Source: Trebouxia sp. TZW2008 (Eukaryota; Chlorophyta; Trebouxiophyceae; Trebouxiales; Trebouxiaceae). Taken from it: DNA of 64,000 bases. Positions 44,220 through 57,100 of the stretch are shown one piece after another. Location: assembly GCA_002118135.1 (NCBI GenBank), contig BDIU01000262.1, positions 228 to 64,227 on the forward strand, read 5' to 3'. Position numbers and translations under genes: made by a program. Within the stretch, counting starts at the first letter, position 1, and each line of letters opens with the position of its first letter. The notes beneath the pieces were generated by a model that worked only from the letters and a program-made list of their open reading frames with translations, made no database searches and was not told the origin of the DNA.

Positions 44220-47200
44220 TCAATCTCGATCCATCAGGATTTTGCAACTGTACGGCCGTTGCTTCATCTTCTTGGTGAGTGCTGCAATGTGCTTCATACT
44301 GGTACATTTGTCCTCAGTCCAATAACCCATATCAGGCTCTTCATGCACACCCCTCAAATCAATCAGCTTTACTGCCGTCAATGACTGCAACGTTGTGAGT
44401 GGAGCCATCACCTGCACATTACAAGGATTGAGGCACTGCCCATCATGATTCATGACTAACAGAATGATCTGTGATGACATGGCACTGCAGTGTTCTCTGC
44501 GGAAGCCTAGCATGCACCTAGCAGGGCCATAGAATCTCGTGTCTTTCCAACCCGGACAATTCTTTCTCTGGCCTACCTATCAACCGATCAAGCTATCATT
44601 ACTGACATGAGACGCAACTGACTCAGTACTCTTAATTCTGTCATTCGCTGGAAATGACTTAGTGAAGCCAATTGAATGGTCGTCCTTAACATGCATGGCC
44701 ATGACAAGCAAAAGCCTTGCAGCCACATAGCATGGCTTCAACACAAAGATGGTTGACTAAGACACAAAATTTGCATGTGATGCACACTCCAAATGGCTAT
44801 GCTCATCCACAGGACACATTGCCACAGCAAAAATGAAGCTGTGTTTCTCAGCAAATAGCTGCACACCACAGAAGCATCTGCATCTTTGCCAGGAGTCATG
44901 TTCAGGTGCAGGTCATGCCAAATTGCAAACTTGCTTCTTGAGTGCAGCTGAACTGTTAATCTACTTGCATAATATACTCATGCAACATGCGTACCTGAAG
45001 CTCCTGATTGCAAGACAAGTCCAGGTAGCAGAGCTGTTTCAACTTGGCTAAAACTGGTGGTACTCTGGTCAATCTGTTGTCACTGAGATTTAGCGCAGTC
45101 AGATTGGTCAAATTTGAGAGGTCTGGCAGCTGCATTCTGACGGCCACAGCTGTGGGCGGTGGTGCACCAGACTCCCTGCCTTCTGCCAAACCTGTTGCCT
45201 GATTCAAACATAGACAGGGTCAGCCACATGGGTCCTGCTTGCAAGCATGAGGTGTTACCAGGGAAATCCTGACGCAAAATGGGCTAGTTGACTGCTTGGA
45301 TGGCACATGTTCAACTCGAGCTCTGTACTAATAGAAAGGCATGGCATTTCATGATATTCATGCTTGCTGCCAGTTACTATGCATGCAAACTTTTGCATTG
45401 GGGAGCCAGAGCAATCAATTCTTTCATTCATACATTATAAACGTGGGCTAGGCAGGTTCAGCAGGCCCAACTAGGTACGTACAGAAGCAATCAACTGTCT
45501 TCAACCAGTTCAATCATGTACCAATATAATGTACATGAAGCATCAATTATACTGGACATGAAGAATCAAGCATGTCAATACCACCTTGCTGCTTGAGGCA
45601 AGGGCTGGTTTGCTTCGCAAGAAATGTGACCAGCACAAAGAACTTAGACAATGAGCATGCCATTGAATCTGTGTCTTACTGCAGTGTCAAGCAGGCGTTA
45701 CAGCGAGTCTAGTGTCTGCAGAAACAGGGTGAAGGCATTGCGTCCACAAATCAGTCAAGGTAACTCACCGACAGCGACAGCACTTCAAGCTGAGTCATGG
45801 TTGGGATGACAGCCAAATTTAGATGCCGGCAGTTGCCCAGGTCCAGGTGGCGCAGTGGTAATCTGGCCAGGAAGCTAGGCAGCAGGTTGAGTAAGCAGTG
45901 GCCTCTGAGTTCTAGCCTTGTGAGATTGGTCAGTTTTGCCCATTGCTCTGGAATGCAATCCAAGCCCACGTGCCAGTTGTCGCTGCTCTGCTCTGCTGTG
46001 ATGCTCAATTCCTCCAACTGCAAACATCGCAAACATTTCTTGTCAGCAGATGGACAGCTGTACATTTGAAACGTTGTGCTGAAAGCATTCTGCCTTGAGT
46101 AATTAGTATTGTTCATTGCTCTGGAATGCAGTGCATCCCCACATGCAAATTGTTGCTGCTCTGCTCTGCTGTGATGCTCAATTCCTCCAACTACAACTAT
46201 CACAAACATTTCTTGTCAGCAGGTGTACAGCTGTACATGTGATATGCTGTGCTAAGGCATGCTGCCCAAAGAAATGAGTGTTGTCCATTGCTGTGGAATG
46301 CAATCCAACCCCACATGCCAGTTGTCGCTGCTTTGCTCTGCGGTGATATTCAATTCCTCCGAACTGCATCTCCCAATAGATCCTGATCAGGTCTTTTATA
46401 TTCCATGAAACACAGGTGACATGCTGCATTGCAGTCATTGTAAAACATACTTGCATTGACTGACTACTCTCATGCAGTGTTGCTGATCTGTAATGCAAGT
46501 GGGTGTTGGGCGCCAGATGCTGCTACAATCTACTTCTAATTTCTTGTCCGTTGTCAGCAATCAACAATGTGTGGCCCGTGCCTTGTGCCGCAAATCATTC
46601 ACAGTAAGACATAGCAGTCGTATGCGCCTCAGCAATGAGCTTGCATGGCGTCCACACTGAACCCTGAGTCGGCATCACCCCAGCAGAACAGCTGTCACTC
46701 TGTTGAGGTGAATGCTGATCAGCTGTTGATTGCTCAACACATCTGTCTGTTTTCTCATACTTGAATGTCTGACAAATCACATCTGGCTCCCAACCCCACA
46801 CTGTCAAACCCTATCAATGGTCAAGTTGTCATGTTGTAGTGCCAATCAAAAGTGACTCATGCTAATACAAGTAGCCATACCCACTGCATGCAGAGCTCAT
46901 TGAGTGTTCAACATGGACTCCATTTGTGTGAGCCCGTCTGGGATGTGAGAAAAATATCAGAAGAAGAAATGGAAAATAAAAGAAATTCAGAAGAAGAAAT
47001 GAAGAAAAGATGAAAAAAAAGAGATAAAGGGAGGCAAGCTGCTCAAAGATTTGGCTATGGATGCCAAGCTGATGGGATGATGGTAAGAACTGAGGAAGGC
47101 AGCAGCCATTGAGTCTTGAGCGGCTGGTCAGGCATTGATACAGTAATCTCTTGATATAACTACTGCATTGATTACCAAGAAAGTGTCCTTACATTGCAGC

Positions 47201-50200
47201 CAGAATGCAGTGCTTCGCTCCCACTTGCACTGCCCTTACATCAACGATGTCCTTAAATCAAGTGTCAGTATATCGAGAGATTACTGTCATGCTTGAACAT
47301 GACTGCTTGTATCCTGCCTGACTGCTGAAGACCATTCCATTACGTCAGTCACTATGCCAAGACATCATTGACAAAGACTATAAATAACCCTCTTACTGCA
47401 ATGTGGACTGACATAAGCTTGTGTGAGTAACAATGAGTCAATCTTGCTCGTGCCGATACTCACCAGTGATATTGCTGCTGCCTTGGCATGCAATCAACGC
47501 AGGCAATGACTGTTCTGCTTTGGAAAGAAATTGACGCCTGCTAAAGGCTGTAGCTTTCCCTGCAGCATTTTTACAGCTGCAGCTACTTCTGCAGCTGCTG
47601 CCACTTTGGGTTGAGACACAAAGTCACACAGCACTTCTAGTTGCCTTGTTGCTGTGACCAAATGAGTGAAGTACAGAAGCAGATGTATGAGAGGGAGGCA
47701 ATGCCTGTGGGCGCCATGCCTGATGACTAAACAAAAAGACAGACATGGGCAATTGTTGACATGCAGTGGATCAAACAACAAGAGAGAGACACAGTCTTGA
47801 GCAGTCTGTACCCCTCTGTCACTCTTCGACCACTTTATGCCAACAGCTGCTCGGATCTGACAACAGGAATGCCAATTGATTAAGGCATGAAGCTGTTTTT
47901 GCTATGTTGTGGTTTGAATCAGAGTTGCTGATTCTGATTGGACTGACAAACCAAAGGCCAAAGACTTGAGGTTGAGGGAATGGGCAGACACAAGGGCAGC
48001 AAGGTCTTTCAGGACATCAAGCTGTCGACATGCAGATGGTTTTGTGATTGACAGAGCAGACAGGCCTCAGCAATCTTTGGGATCGAGTAGAGAATCGCCA
48101 AAACAGGAGAGGCTAACCTGAGTGAGGGAGGCAAGGTCCTTGAGTGCGTCAGGCTCCAGGCGACAGTGCAGGTCCTCAATGGCAATGCGCCTCAGGCTCT
48201 TCACGCAGCTGATAGCACTCCATGCCCCAGTGCCCGCTGAGAAGAAGTCGTTGCAATGCTGTACATGCAACTCTGCACAGCACCAAATCAGTCAGTCACT
48301 CAGTCACAGGTCGAAGTCGGCAATGCTGAAGAGTTCATACACAGCTGATGGCACTCCACGCCCCAGTGCCTGCTGAGAAGAAGTCGTTGCAGTGCTGCAC
48401 ATGCAACTCTGCATGGCACAAAATCAGTTGGTCACTCAATCACAGTTTGAAGATGGCAGTTATGAAGAGTTCATGCATAGCTGATTGCGCTCTACGCCTC
48501 AGGGCCCGCTGGGAAGAAGTTGATGCAGTGCTGCACGTGTAGCTCTGCGTGGCATAGAAATCCGTTACTATTAGCAACAAAGACAGAGCACATGCAGCAA
48601 CACACAAATAAGTCCTCAATGGCAATGCGCCTCAGGCTCTTATGGCACTCCACGCCCCAATGCCCGCAGAAAAGAAGTCGTTGCAATGCTGCACATCCAA
48701 CTCTGCACATCACATAGGTACATGTTGACATGGGCAGAAAGTCAAGATGCAGATGCAGCTGTCTAAGTGTAGCTCTGCAAAAGCATTTAAACAAGTCAGC
48801 ATCAGCAGCAAGTCAAAGTGCTTATGCAGCTCTGCATGCTTCCGTGGATGCCAACAACAAATGTTTGCGTAGGGCATCGGTCAGAATTAGCAGCAAGCAA
48901 AGGATGAGAGGTTGCGGTGCAGCAACAGAGGCAGCAAGGAGGGTTGGTTGTCCAAACACAAGGTAGGATACAATAGCCCTGCTGAATTTTGGCTCTGGAC
49001 TTTCACCCAGCAGTTACATCAGTTGGGGAAGGGCAGGCTGACTGTCATACATTGACAATGGGAGGCACCACACTTGCTGAGACGCAAAAACAAATTACAA
49101 AGCTGGACTGACAGATGAGGCGGCAGCATGCTGCAGCTATGCAGGAATTGCTCACCTTCCAGGGTGCTGCACAGCATGCCCAGCATCATGCCAAAATGCG
49201 CCATGCTGAGATGTGAGCTAACATCGCAGTACAAGTACAACAGCAGAATGAAGGGAGGCACGCAAGAGCTGCAGGGAACTGCTCACCTTTCAGAGTGCTG
49301 CACAGCATGCCCAGCATCATGCCAAAGTGAGCCATGGTGAAGTTGTGCTTGTGCTGCAGGTTGACAAAGGAGCCCTCATCTGCACAAGAAGCAAGCATGC
49401 TGATGTGGACTGGAACATCACGGCATGTGCTTTCTGACTGGCAAGCGTGGCAACCATGCCGGGTGCAGACATACATACATACATACATACATACATACAT
49501 ACATACAACGTAACACATGCTACTTGGGCTCAAAGGCCTTGCTAGGTACGTATAGTCACCGAGTGACAACAGCGATGCAGTTTATTCTTGTATGACTAGC
49601 ATTGACAAGACTGCACCTGTCAGGTGACGTTTTGAAAAACAATGAACAGACTGCACACAAAGCTGATGCATCCCAAGCTTCACATGCATGCGATTAAAGG
49701 CTGCAGTACCCTAAACATCTTGTTAGAGCGTGCAACACACATCATCCCTGGAGTGATATCAGTCTGCTGTCCGTTGTCGTTGCTCAAACAGATACAAAGC
49801 CCTGACATCCACTTATGATGCATGTTGACGTCTGACAAACTGGTATAAACAAGTTCCGCTCACCGCTCCAGTAGCCTTCGCTGTTGACAAGAATGACCTT
49901 CTTGATGACAGACTGCCGCAAATGCATGAAATCCAAGATCTTCTGAGCAGACAGCTTTGTTGTACTGAAGCTTTCCCTGAACTCTTTGTCTGTGGGTCTC
50001 CTGTCGCTCCATACAATAGGTGTGTGTACTGCTGTGATCAGCTCATGCCCAAAGTCTGCAAGACGTAAAGAAAGCTATGATGAGCATCTACCCAAAGCTT
50101 TGAGCAAGCTACAGCAGGCAGATTGAACTAGGCAACAGAATTCAATCATCCAAGGATATAGGGACAGCCATTACTAAGGATTGCCCAAAGCTGTGAGCAG

Positions 50201-50950
50201 GTTGCAGCAGGCCTATGTAGCTGGGCAATAGGGTTTGTTGACAGCAAGGAGTCTGACCTATCACTACTTCTCTGTACAGGTCTTGGCGACTTCCTGGTGA
50301 ATCTAGCAGGTGCTGCCATCTTCTGCAAACCTGGCCGAGGAAAGGATAACTGCGCAAGCCTGGATGCGGCTCCTCTGGACAGTGGAACGTACGGAAGGGA
50401 AAACGGTGATGCTGCCAGGACTCTTCCTCAGGCGTCAAAACCGGGCCTGCACGGGTTATTTACGCGCTGAGGTCGGGGAGGAGACCATGACGGGGCATCT
50501 GCGACTTTGCGACGTCAAAAGTGACTTGCAGAGGGTTCCGAAACAGCTACAACACTTCATCGTGCTAGCAAGTCAATCTTGACCGGCGTAAACTTACCTA
50601 GTCTCGCAAGTTCACTAAAGACCTGCACAGATCAGCTGCATGTCAGTGAATGCAGCCAACGCAGTCAACGCGAAGCTGAAAGCTTTCAGGCGTGTGTGAG
50701 CGTTTTAGGGTGCACAGGCAGACTAGACGAGGTTGAACGAAAGCGGAATACAGCTCGGTTGCTGTACCTTGAGGAGCAGTTCGTCCGGCAGCACCGCGAC
50801 AAGAGAAGGCGACTTGGATCGCTCAGTTGCCTGCTTCTTGACGCTTCTCTGATAGGGTGACTTTGCTGCAGTCGCATGAGCCTCAGGGTGGGGCATGACT
50901 GTACGGCCTGAGGCGAGATCTGCAGGCTGTTGCTGCAAGTCGTTGCTCAT
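44220..50950 (-). CDS. F-box/leucine-rich-repeat protein
   Basis: Exons placed: 50950-50768, 50622-50598, 50330-50258, 50055-49864, 49379-49287, 48272-48118, 46017-45769, 45198-44995, 44411-44220. The N-terminus reads VAVLPDELLLK, VFSELARL and VCRRWQHLLDSP, an F-box split over three exons; it should dock SKP1 in an SCF ubiquitin ligase. From 50330 on every junction is in phase. LRRs follow: LTQLEELSI, LTNLTRLELRGHCLLNLLPS, LPLRHLDLGNC, LSNLTNLTALNLSDNRLTRV, LKQLCYLDLS, ending DLRGVHEEPDMGYWTEDKC. The LRRs would bind substrates. Exon 2 to exon 3 is off by one base, so an exon is missing or one base is altered. The 2.1-kb intron 48117-46018 carries a MITE. Exon copies flank exons 5, 6 and 7. 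Confidence 0.75.
46110..46375 (-). repeat. Two truncated upstream copies of F-box/LRR exon 7
   Basis: About 46110-46200 and 46275-46370 repeat the acceptor side and first 25 codons (LEELSITAEQSSDNWHVGLD) of exon 7, with a shared downstream stretch of intron (TTTCTTGTCAGCAG). Frames are broken. Confidence 0.8.
46955..47035 (+). repeat. Purine-rich GAAGAAGAAAT tract
   Basis: About 80 bp almost free of pyrimidines on the plus strand (AGAAGAAGAAATG repeats, then a poly-A run), in the F-box gene intron. Confidence 0.8.
47139..47288. mobile_element. Short element with terminal inverted repeats, pogo-like MITE
   Basis: Ends are ACAGTAATCTCTTGATATA at 47140 and its near-perfect inverted copy TATCGAGAGATTACTGT at 47287 (one mismatch over about 19 bp). 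The total is about 149 bp with no coding. The CAGT...TCGATATA termini resemble non-autonomous pogo/Tc1-mariner elements. TA lies at the left flank, but the right flank is TC, so the TA duplication is not clean. It sits in the large intron of the F-box gene. Confidence 0.65.
48340..48720 (-). repeat. Three truncated upstream copies of F-box/LRR exon 6
   Basis: Near 48345-48425, 48478-48556 and 48610-48716 the exon 6 start (ELHVQHCNDFFSAGTGAW) and its acceptor region are repeated. One also recopies KSLRRIAIEDL. They lie upstream of the real exon at 48272. Confidence 0.82.
49150..49230 (-). repeat. Truncated downstream copy of F-box/LRR exon 5 end
   Basis: Repeats MAHFGMMLGMLCSTL and the donor gtgagcaattcctgc of exon 5 (49379-49287), about 130 bp further into the intron. 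Confidence 0.82.
49470..49507 (+). repeat. (ATAC)n microsatellite
   Basis: Nine or so perfect ATAC units in an intron. Confidence 0.95.
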
Positions 50951-51194
50951 CAGCAGCTTTTGACAGCAAATGAGCGCGTTGCAGCGCCCTGTGCTGCTGT
51001 AGCGGAGCAGACTAACAAGCACGGACTGTCCTACGTGACTACACAGCAACAGGTACATGACTTCTGAATCTGGCTTCAGATTCCGAGCTGGCATCGTTCA
51101 ACTGAACTGCCTTCGCATTGATGCACATCCTTTGCCGAGCGCCGTTGCAGCATGCGTCAATCAATGTGACGCAAGCTTTCAGACGCTGCACATC
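50951..51194. promoter_or_regulatory. Divergent promoter interval, F-box and Ser/Gln-rich genes
   Basis: The 244 bp between the two start codons. It must contain both promoters and 5' UTRs. No motif stands out. Confidence 0.45.
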
Positions 51195-54100
51195 ATGGCA
51201 GCGGACTCTGACCTTGTCTCGTCATGGCTGACTGAGCAAGCGCAATTGAGCACTGCACCTGACGCGCAGCCTAGCAACAAAGCTTCCGGCCGCAAGCATG
51301 CCTCAATGTCGCGCATGCGAGACAAGCCCAAGCTGATTGATGTGAGCATTGGCTTGCCCCTTGAGCGAACCAACAGCCAAGCCAGCACATCCAGCATAGA
51401 TTCAGCAGCTTCAGAGGTTTCCAGAGCTTCAGCAGGCGGCACGTGGTCGCCTAGGACATCCACGACTGCACGCACTCGGCCTCAGACAAGCCCTCGCAAG
51501 TCTAAGCGCATAGGCACAAGCTTGCATGACACTGGCAGGCTACACTCAGGCAGTTTAGATCCACAGCCCCAGTCAGGATTGCAAAGGGAGTCTTCACAGC
51601 TCAGCAATGTCAGCTTTGACTCAGACAACAACTTGCAGCCAACAGCTGCGTCAAGGCTGTCTTCACAGCTCAGCCCCGCCAAATCGCTGCGTAGAGGTTC
51701 AAATGCCTCCATCCAAATTGAGCACAGCATCCTGGATCCCTTGCCAGAGCGTCCCACTGATGTGGTGCGTCAGCGCAAGGTGTTTGGCAGCACCTACAGC
51801 GTAGGCAAGCTTGGAGAGCTGCCTTTCACACCGCCGCCAAAAGTCAGAGCCCCTCTGTCACAGCCCCCCTGGGTGACTGTATCTAAGCTACAGTCTGGCT
51901 CAGCTGACAGCAAAGACAAGCTTCTGACTGCTGCTAGTCTGGACAACAGCATCTCAGGAGAAAAATTTGATAAGGAAGAGCATGTGCCTGTTGAGGCAAG
52001 GTCATTGGATCTCTCTGATGATGTGGCACGCCAAAGCATGCAAGTTGGAGCTTCTTCGCCAGGTCAGCTCTTGTCAGTCAAGCCTCCTGTGCAATCTTGT
52101 TTTGTCTGCTTGTGACAACAATGCAGCAATTCACTGCCAGCCTGTGCGACCTTCTATGCACAATGGATTACACTTTCCAGCATATGTGCTGGGTGTGTGT
52201 GGCCCAAGTCCTATCTTGCCAGACCTTCTGTGCATAATATAGCCTTTTAAAGGCTGTGGCTGACTGTGCTGCAAGATGCACAAATATGTTGCAGACTTCA
52301 CTGACATGTGCTCTTTGTGCACGACAATCGATACCCATCATTGCATGTTAAGGATAGGATCACAAGCTGGTTGATGCCGAAGCCGCCAGGTTGCACAATG
52401 CTGAAAACTGTTGCTGCAATGTTTACTATGTGCATGATTGTCAAGCTGCGTACAGGGCTGATTTTTAGATGCTGTATATACACTCACCAGCTTTGCTTGT
52501 GCTCTTTGTGTTGGTATTGAATGACCAACCTCTGCATTGGAGCTGGTTGCATCCATTTGCTGTGGCATGATGTTCTGCCCTGCTCATCAATACCATGAAC
52601 ACTCTGATCGTCGCCTGCATGGGAGCTGTATTAACAACCAATTGGCCCACCTTTTGGATTTGAATGCTGCAGACCAGCTCAGCCAAAAGGGCCACCAAAA
52701 CACCACAGCGGAAGTACCAAGCGTGGCCCAGCAGCAGTCAGAGCACCACCGCTCAAGTGCTGCTCACGTGCAAGAGCCACAGCTGGCAGGTGCAACAGCA
52801 AGCATGCTACTGGAGCGACCCATGCACCATGCCACAGCACAGCATGCAAGTACTGCACCCTCAAGCACGACGCCAACACAGCTCAGCTACTCCGTGTTCA
52901 GTGCAATGTCCAAGATGGGCGCCCACATGCCGTCACAGTCTTTCCAGGAGACCTGTGATGCCTTGCAAGGTCACAGTCCGCCAGCTATCCCTCAGGCAAC
53001 AGAGACTCAGCAGGTTGGGCAGTCAGCACAGTCTTTCCAGCAGGCCCATGACATGGTGCAAGGTCACAGTCAGCCTGCAATGGCTGCATTGACAGAGACT
53101 CAGCGACTTGCGCAGTCAGCACAAGTGCCTGCACAAGCGCAGAGAGGCACCTTGCAACAGCTGCCAGTACCAGCACTAGATGCCCTGCTAAGCCATCAGC
53201 AGCAGCAGCAGCAACAAGCGCAGCAGCAAGCAACAGCTGAAGTGACTCAGCAGCTTGTGCAGTCAGCACAAGTGCCTATACAAGTGCAAGCTGGCGCCTC
53301 ACACCAGCTGCCAGTAGCAGCTCTAGATGCTGTGCTAAGCCATCAGCAGCAGGACCTTGGCGCCTCTCCACTGCCGGCTCCAGATGCGCTGATGTGCAGG
53401 CATCACCAGCAGCAGCAGCAGCAGCCGCAGCAGCAACAGCAAGCTGCTGAATTGGGTTCAGTCAGAAGGCCTCCCAAACGCATGGCCTCTCTGACTTCTG
53501 GTAGTTCTGTTTCCCAGCAGTCAATCATGACATACGGGCAGTGTATTGATGAGCTGGCGCAACAGCTGCAACACCGCAGCACAGCACAGCGTGCGCGTTT
53601 GAATACTGAGTCGCGCTCTCAGTCTGGTGACAGCAGCTTGAGTCGTGAAGGTATCGGTGGTCAGAGCCCTCCTGCAACCCTACTTGCCAGTCAACGCTTT
53701 CAGCAACAGCTCGACAGTGCAAGTGCAGGAGCTGTGGCACCTGCAACCGCTGCTGGTGGCATCAGCCAAATGGTGCCATCAAGTCTGGCAGCCACAGCTA
53801 GGGCAGAGCCACCACAGCTGTGGCTTGCAGGCAGGACTGAACCTGCAGCCCAGACCACCGCCAGCATTGAGGCGCCGCCACAGCTGTCAGTGCGTGCCCT
53901 CACACAGATGCTGCAGCGACGGCTGACAGGAGACACTCAGGCAGCACAGACATCTGATGCCGCTGTCAGCATGCTTGCTGCTCCAGCTGAGCCATTGCAC
54001 ATCAGTGAGCAAAATCTTCAGTCTCTTTCTCCCTTGCTTGCTGGGCTGGCTGAAAGGCAACAGCCAGATACCAATGCTGAGGCTGAGCTGCCACATCTGC

Positions 54101-57100
54101 CAGCCACTGCTGCAGCCCCCAGCAACCTGACAGGAGCCGCTGCTGAGGCTGAGCTGCTACAGCTGCCAGCTATTGCCACCGCCGGCCCACCTGACAGCCC
54201 TACAGGGGCCCTGCTGCCTGGCACCGGCATTGATCTTCTTCAGAGGCCTGGCAGCTCGCCTCTGCCTGTCAGTAAGTTGCTCAGGATGGTTTCGGAGGAG
54301 CAAGCTTCCCTTCTGGGTGACTTGGCTGCGCAGTGTGCTGGCCCTGGGGGGCTGCTGGGAGTAGGCCCAGCAGGGCTGCAGGGCGCAGCCCCATCACCAG
54401 GGCTGCTGGAACCAGCCCGGCCAACCCCAGAGCAGCACAGTCTCAGCCCTGCTCAAGGCGTCAAGCCGATTCCAGGTGACTCATATGCTCAGCTAGCCTG
54501 TGCTACCTCAGATGCTTCGCCTCAGCATGCAGAGCATGACAGCCCCATTCAAACTCCAACCTCAGTCTCCTTCCGTGATTCCATATCTCCCTTGCCTGAC
54601 TTTGCCATCAGCAGCCAGCAAGCAGCTGCAGTCTTGTCACCGGCCTCAGGCAACAGTCACAGTGTTCAGTCAAGACCAGAGTCGAAGCAAAGGTCACCGC
54701 TACGCAGAAGGCTCTCTGACTTCTTCAATCCAGTCTTAGGCAGCCAAAGCTCCTCACTCAGTCAATCTCCCGAGCAGCCAAAGGGGCAGTCTGCACAGCT
54801 GCTGCTCAGCCAGCAACAGCAGGCACAGCCACAGCTGCTGCCGCAGCTGTTTCCTCAACCGTTGCCGCGGCAGCAGCAGCAGCAGTTGGCACAGCCACAT
54901 CTGCTGCACCAGCTGTTTCCTCAGTCGCTGCAGCAGCCGCAGCAGCAGCAGCAGGCACAGCCTCAGCTGCTGTTGCAGCCGCCTCCTCAGCTGCTCCCTC
55001 AATTGCTGCAGCAGCAGCAGCAGCAGCAGCAGTCCCCTGAAAGGCATGAGCTGGACAGTGCACAGCATGCACAGCACGGGCAGCATGCCAAAGAGCAGAG
55101 TACACAGCTTCTGCAGCATAGCTTGGGTGCTGAGATGAGCAGGGAGACGCCTGCAGTGGTGCAGTCACCTGATGTGCATGACAGGGCACCTGTGGGCGTC
55201 AGCCCCAGAGCGCTTTCAGCCATCAGTCCTGTCATGCTGCACGGTGAGAATGCACCACTGTTTGTCACCTTGTGCCCAATCTGTGGATGCTGTGCCAGCA
55301 TGCTTCTCTCTGTGCACACACTCACAATCTTCACGTACACTGGTTTTGACATGTGATGTATAGTAGCTCCATGTATCGTGACTGCATTGGTCGCTAAGTA
55401 ATATGTCCTATCATCAAATGATCCTAACTCAGACGTGTTTCTGCAGTTGAATGCAGTCACTGGGTAAACAGTTGCATTGTTATGAAGGCAAGAATATACT
55501 GACATTGAGCATCACTGCATCAGGAATAACTGCATCAACAACAAATGGCAACACCCTGCTATCTGCATGGACCACTCTCTCGAGACTGGTGGCAAAGCTG
55601 CTTGGCATGAACTTTCCAATTTACAAACAGTGCTGCATGGTTCAACGTGTAAAGTTTACACAGTACATGTTTAACAACGAACAAACAGAGTTGATGTTGC
55701 TGATGCAGAGGATGCTGGTCACCTGCTGTCCCCAGCAACACATGGAGTGGCTCGCTCTTTGTCAGAGATAGTGCAGCAGCTATTCCTTGATGATCAATTG
55801 AGCAGGGACTGTGCTGAAGCCCTAAGTATGCAGCTGCACAGCAGTGTCAGTGACAACCCACAGCAAGCACAAGGTACATGCCCTGCAGCCTATACTACTT
55901 TGTACCTCGGGTTGAAGTGAATTTGTGACTGTGTGCAAAGGTCAACTGCAATGTCGTCAGAGATAGTTCAGCATTTCTTCCTTCACGACCAACTCAGCAG
56001 GGATTGCATCAAGCACAATGTGCTACACTCAATTTTGTACACTGCTCAATGCTTGTTTGCAACGGCTGCTATATGGTCAAATGTGTCTGGCTGGCTCGTG
56101 ACTGAGTATGCATGGCTGGCTGCTGCAGCTAGACCCTTATCTTCCTCATTTGTGCAACCACAGCAATGAGCTCAGCCTCACTCTACCATCAAATCGCATA
56201 ACAAAAGTGATGTAGACAGCGACTCCACTAGTACACCTATATCTGCTGTGTTGGACCTGTTGCTGTGCTGTGCAGCACATGCTGCGTAACTGCAGAGATT
56301 CCTGAATCAGATAATATGTCGTGCAGCACATGCCTCGCAACTGCAGCGATGCTTAGCAAGGATGGTGGTCTGGAAGGATCAGCTGCTGCAGCATTGCATG
56401 GAGCATGAGTCAGCTATGAGGCAGTACTGCGTGGAGGTTGACTCAGCCATGAGTCAGCAGGAGCAGAGGTTGCTGGGTCAAGCTGCTAATAACCTTCAGC
56501 AGCGAGATGCAGCGCTCATTGCCTTGCACAGAGTTGAGGACGAAGTGCTGCATCTCAAAGCAGTCATTGCGGTAAGGTCTGCATCTGGTAGAAAAGAAGT
56601 GAAAGAACAACGTCTATGCCCTTGAAGGTGCTTACAAGCCTCACTATGCACGCGGCATGCATACAAAGTGCTTAGCATTGGAATTGGTGGATATTGAAGT
56701 GCTGCATTGCAAAGCAGTCATTACGGTGAGGCCTGCATCTGGTAGAAGGAAAAATGTCTTTGCCTTGTAAGTGTGTTTGACAGCATCTGGGATCCATTCA
56801 GTGTGCTGTTCATTGGATTTTGGCGGAGAAGACAGTGCTGCACCTCCAAGCAATTGCTGCGGTAAGGCCTCCATCCAGTATGCGGTGCATTGAGATTGGT
56901 GGAGAATGCAGCGCAGCGTCTGAAAGCAACCATTGCAGTGAGGATTGCAACCCACATGCTGTGCATTGACACTGACATGCTCATAAAATAACATTGTATG
57001 AAATATTTTTCAACAATCATCGCTGTCAAGAGCAGGCCACCAGTTCACGTCGTCATTTTCTTTCCTGAAAACGAGCTGATATCATCAAGGATTGACGACT

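Larger units (their letters stand above)
16670..45475. repeat. Dispersed GCCTGCTGAGCCTGTCTAG family, five sites
   Basis: Sites near 16675-16700, 32652-32675, 33722-33742 and 33880-33900 (plus), and 45440-45470 (minus orientation). Several are followed by a GAATGAAT tail. The conserved core is about 20-25 bp and the flanks differ, suggesting a short mobile or structural element. Confidence 0.5.

Noticed and set aside
54754..55505. Minus-strand poly-Leu/poly-Ala ORFs
   Set aside because: Antisense shadows of the CAG-rich polyQ exon on the plus strand.
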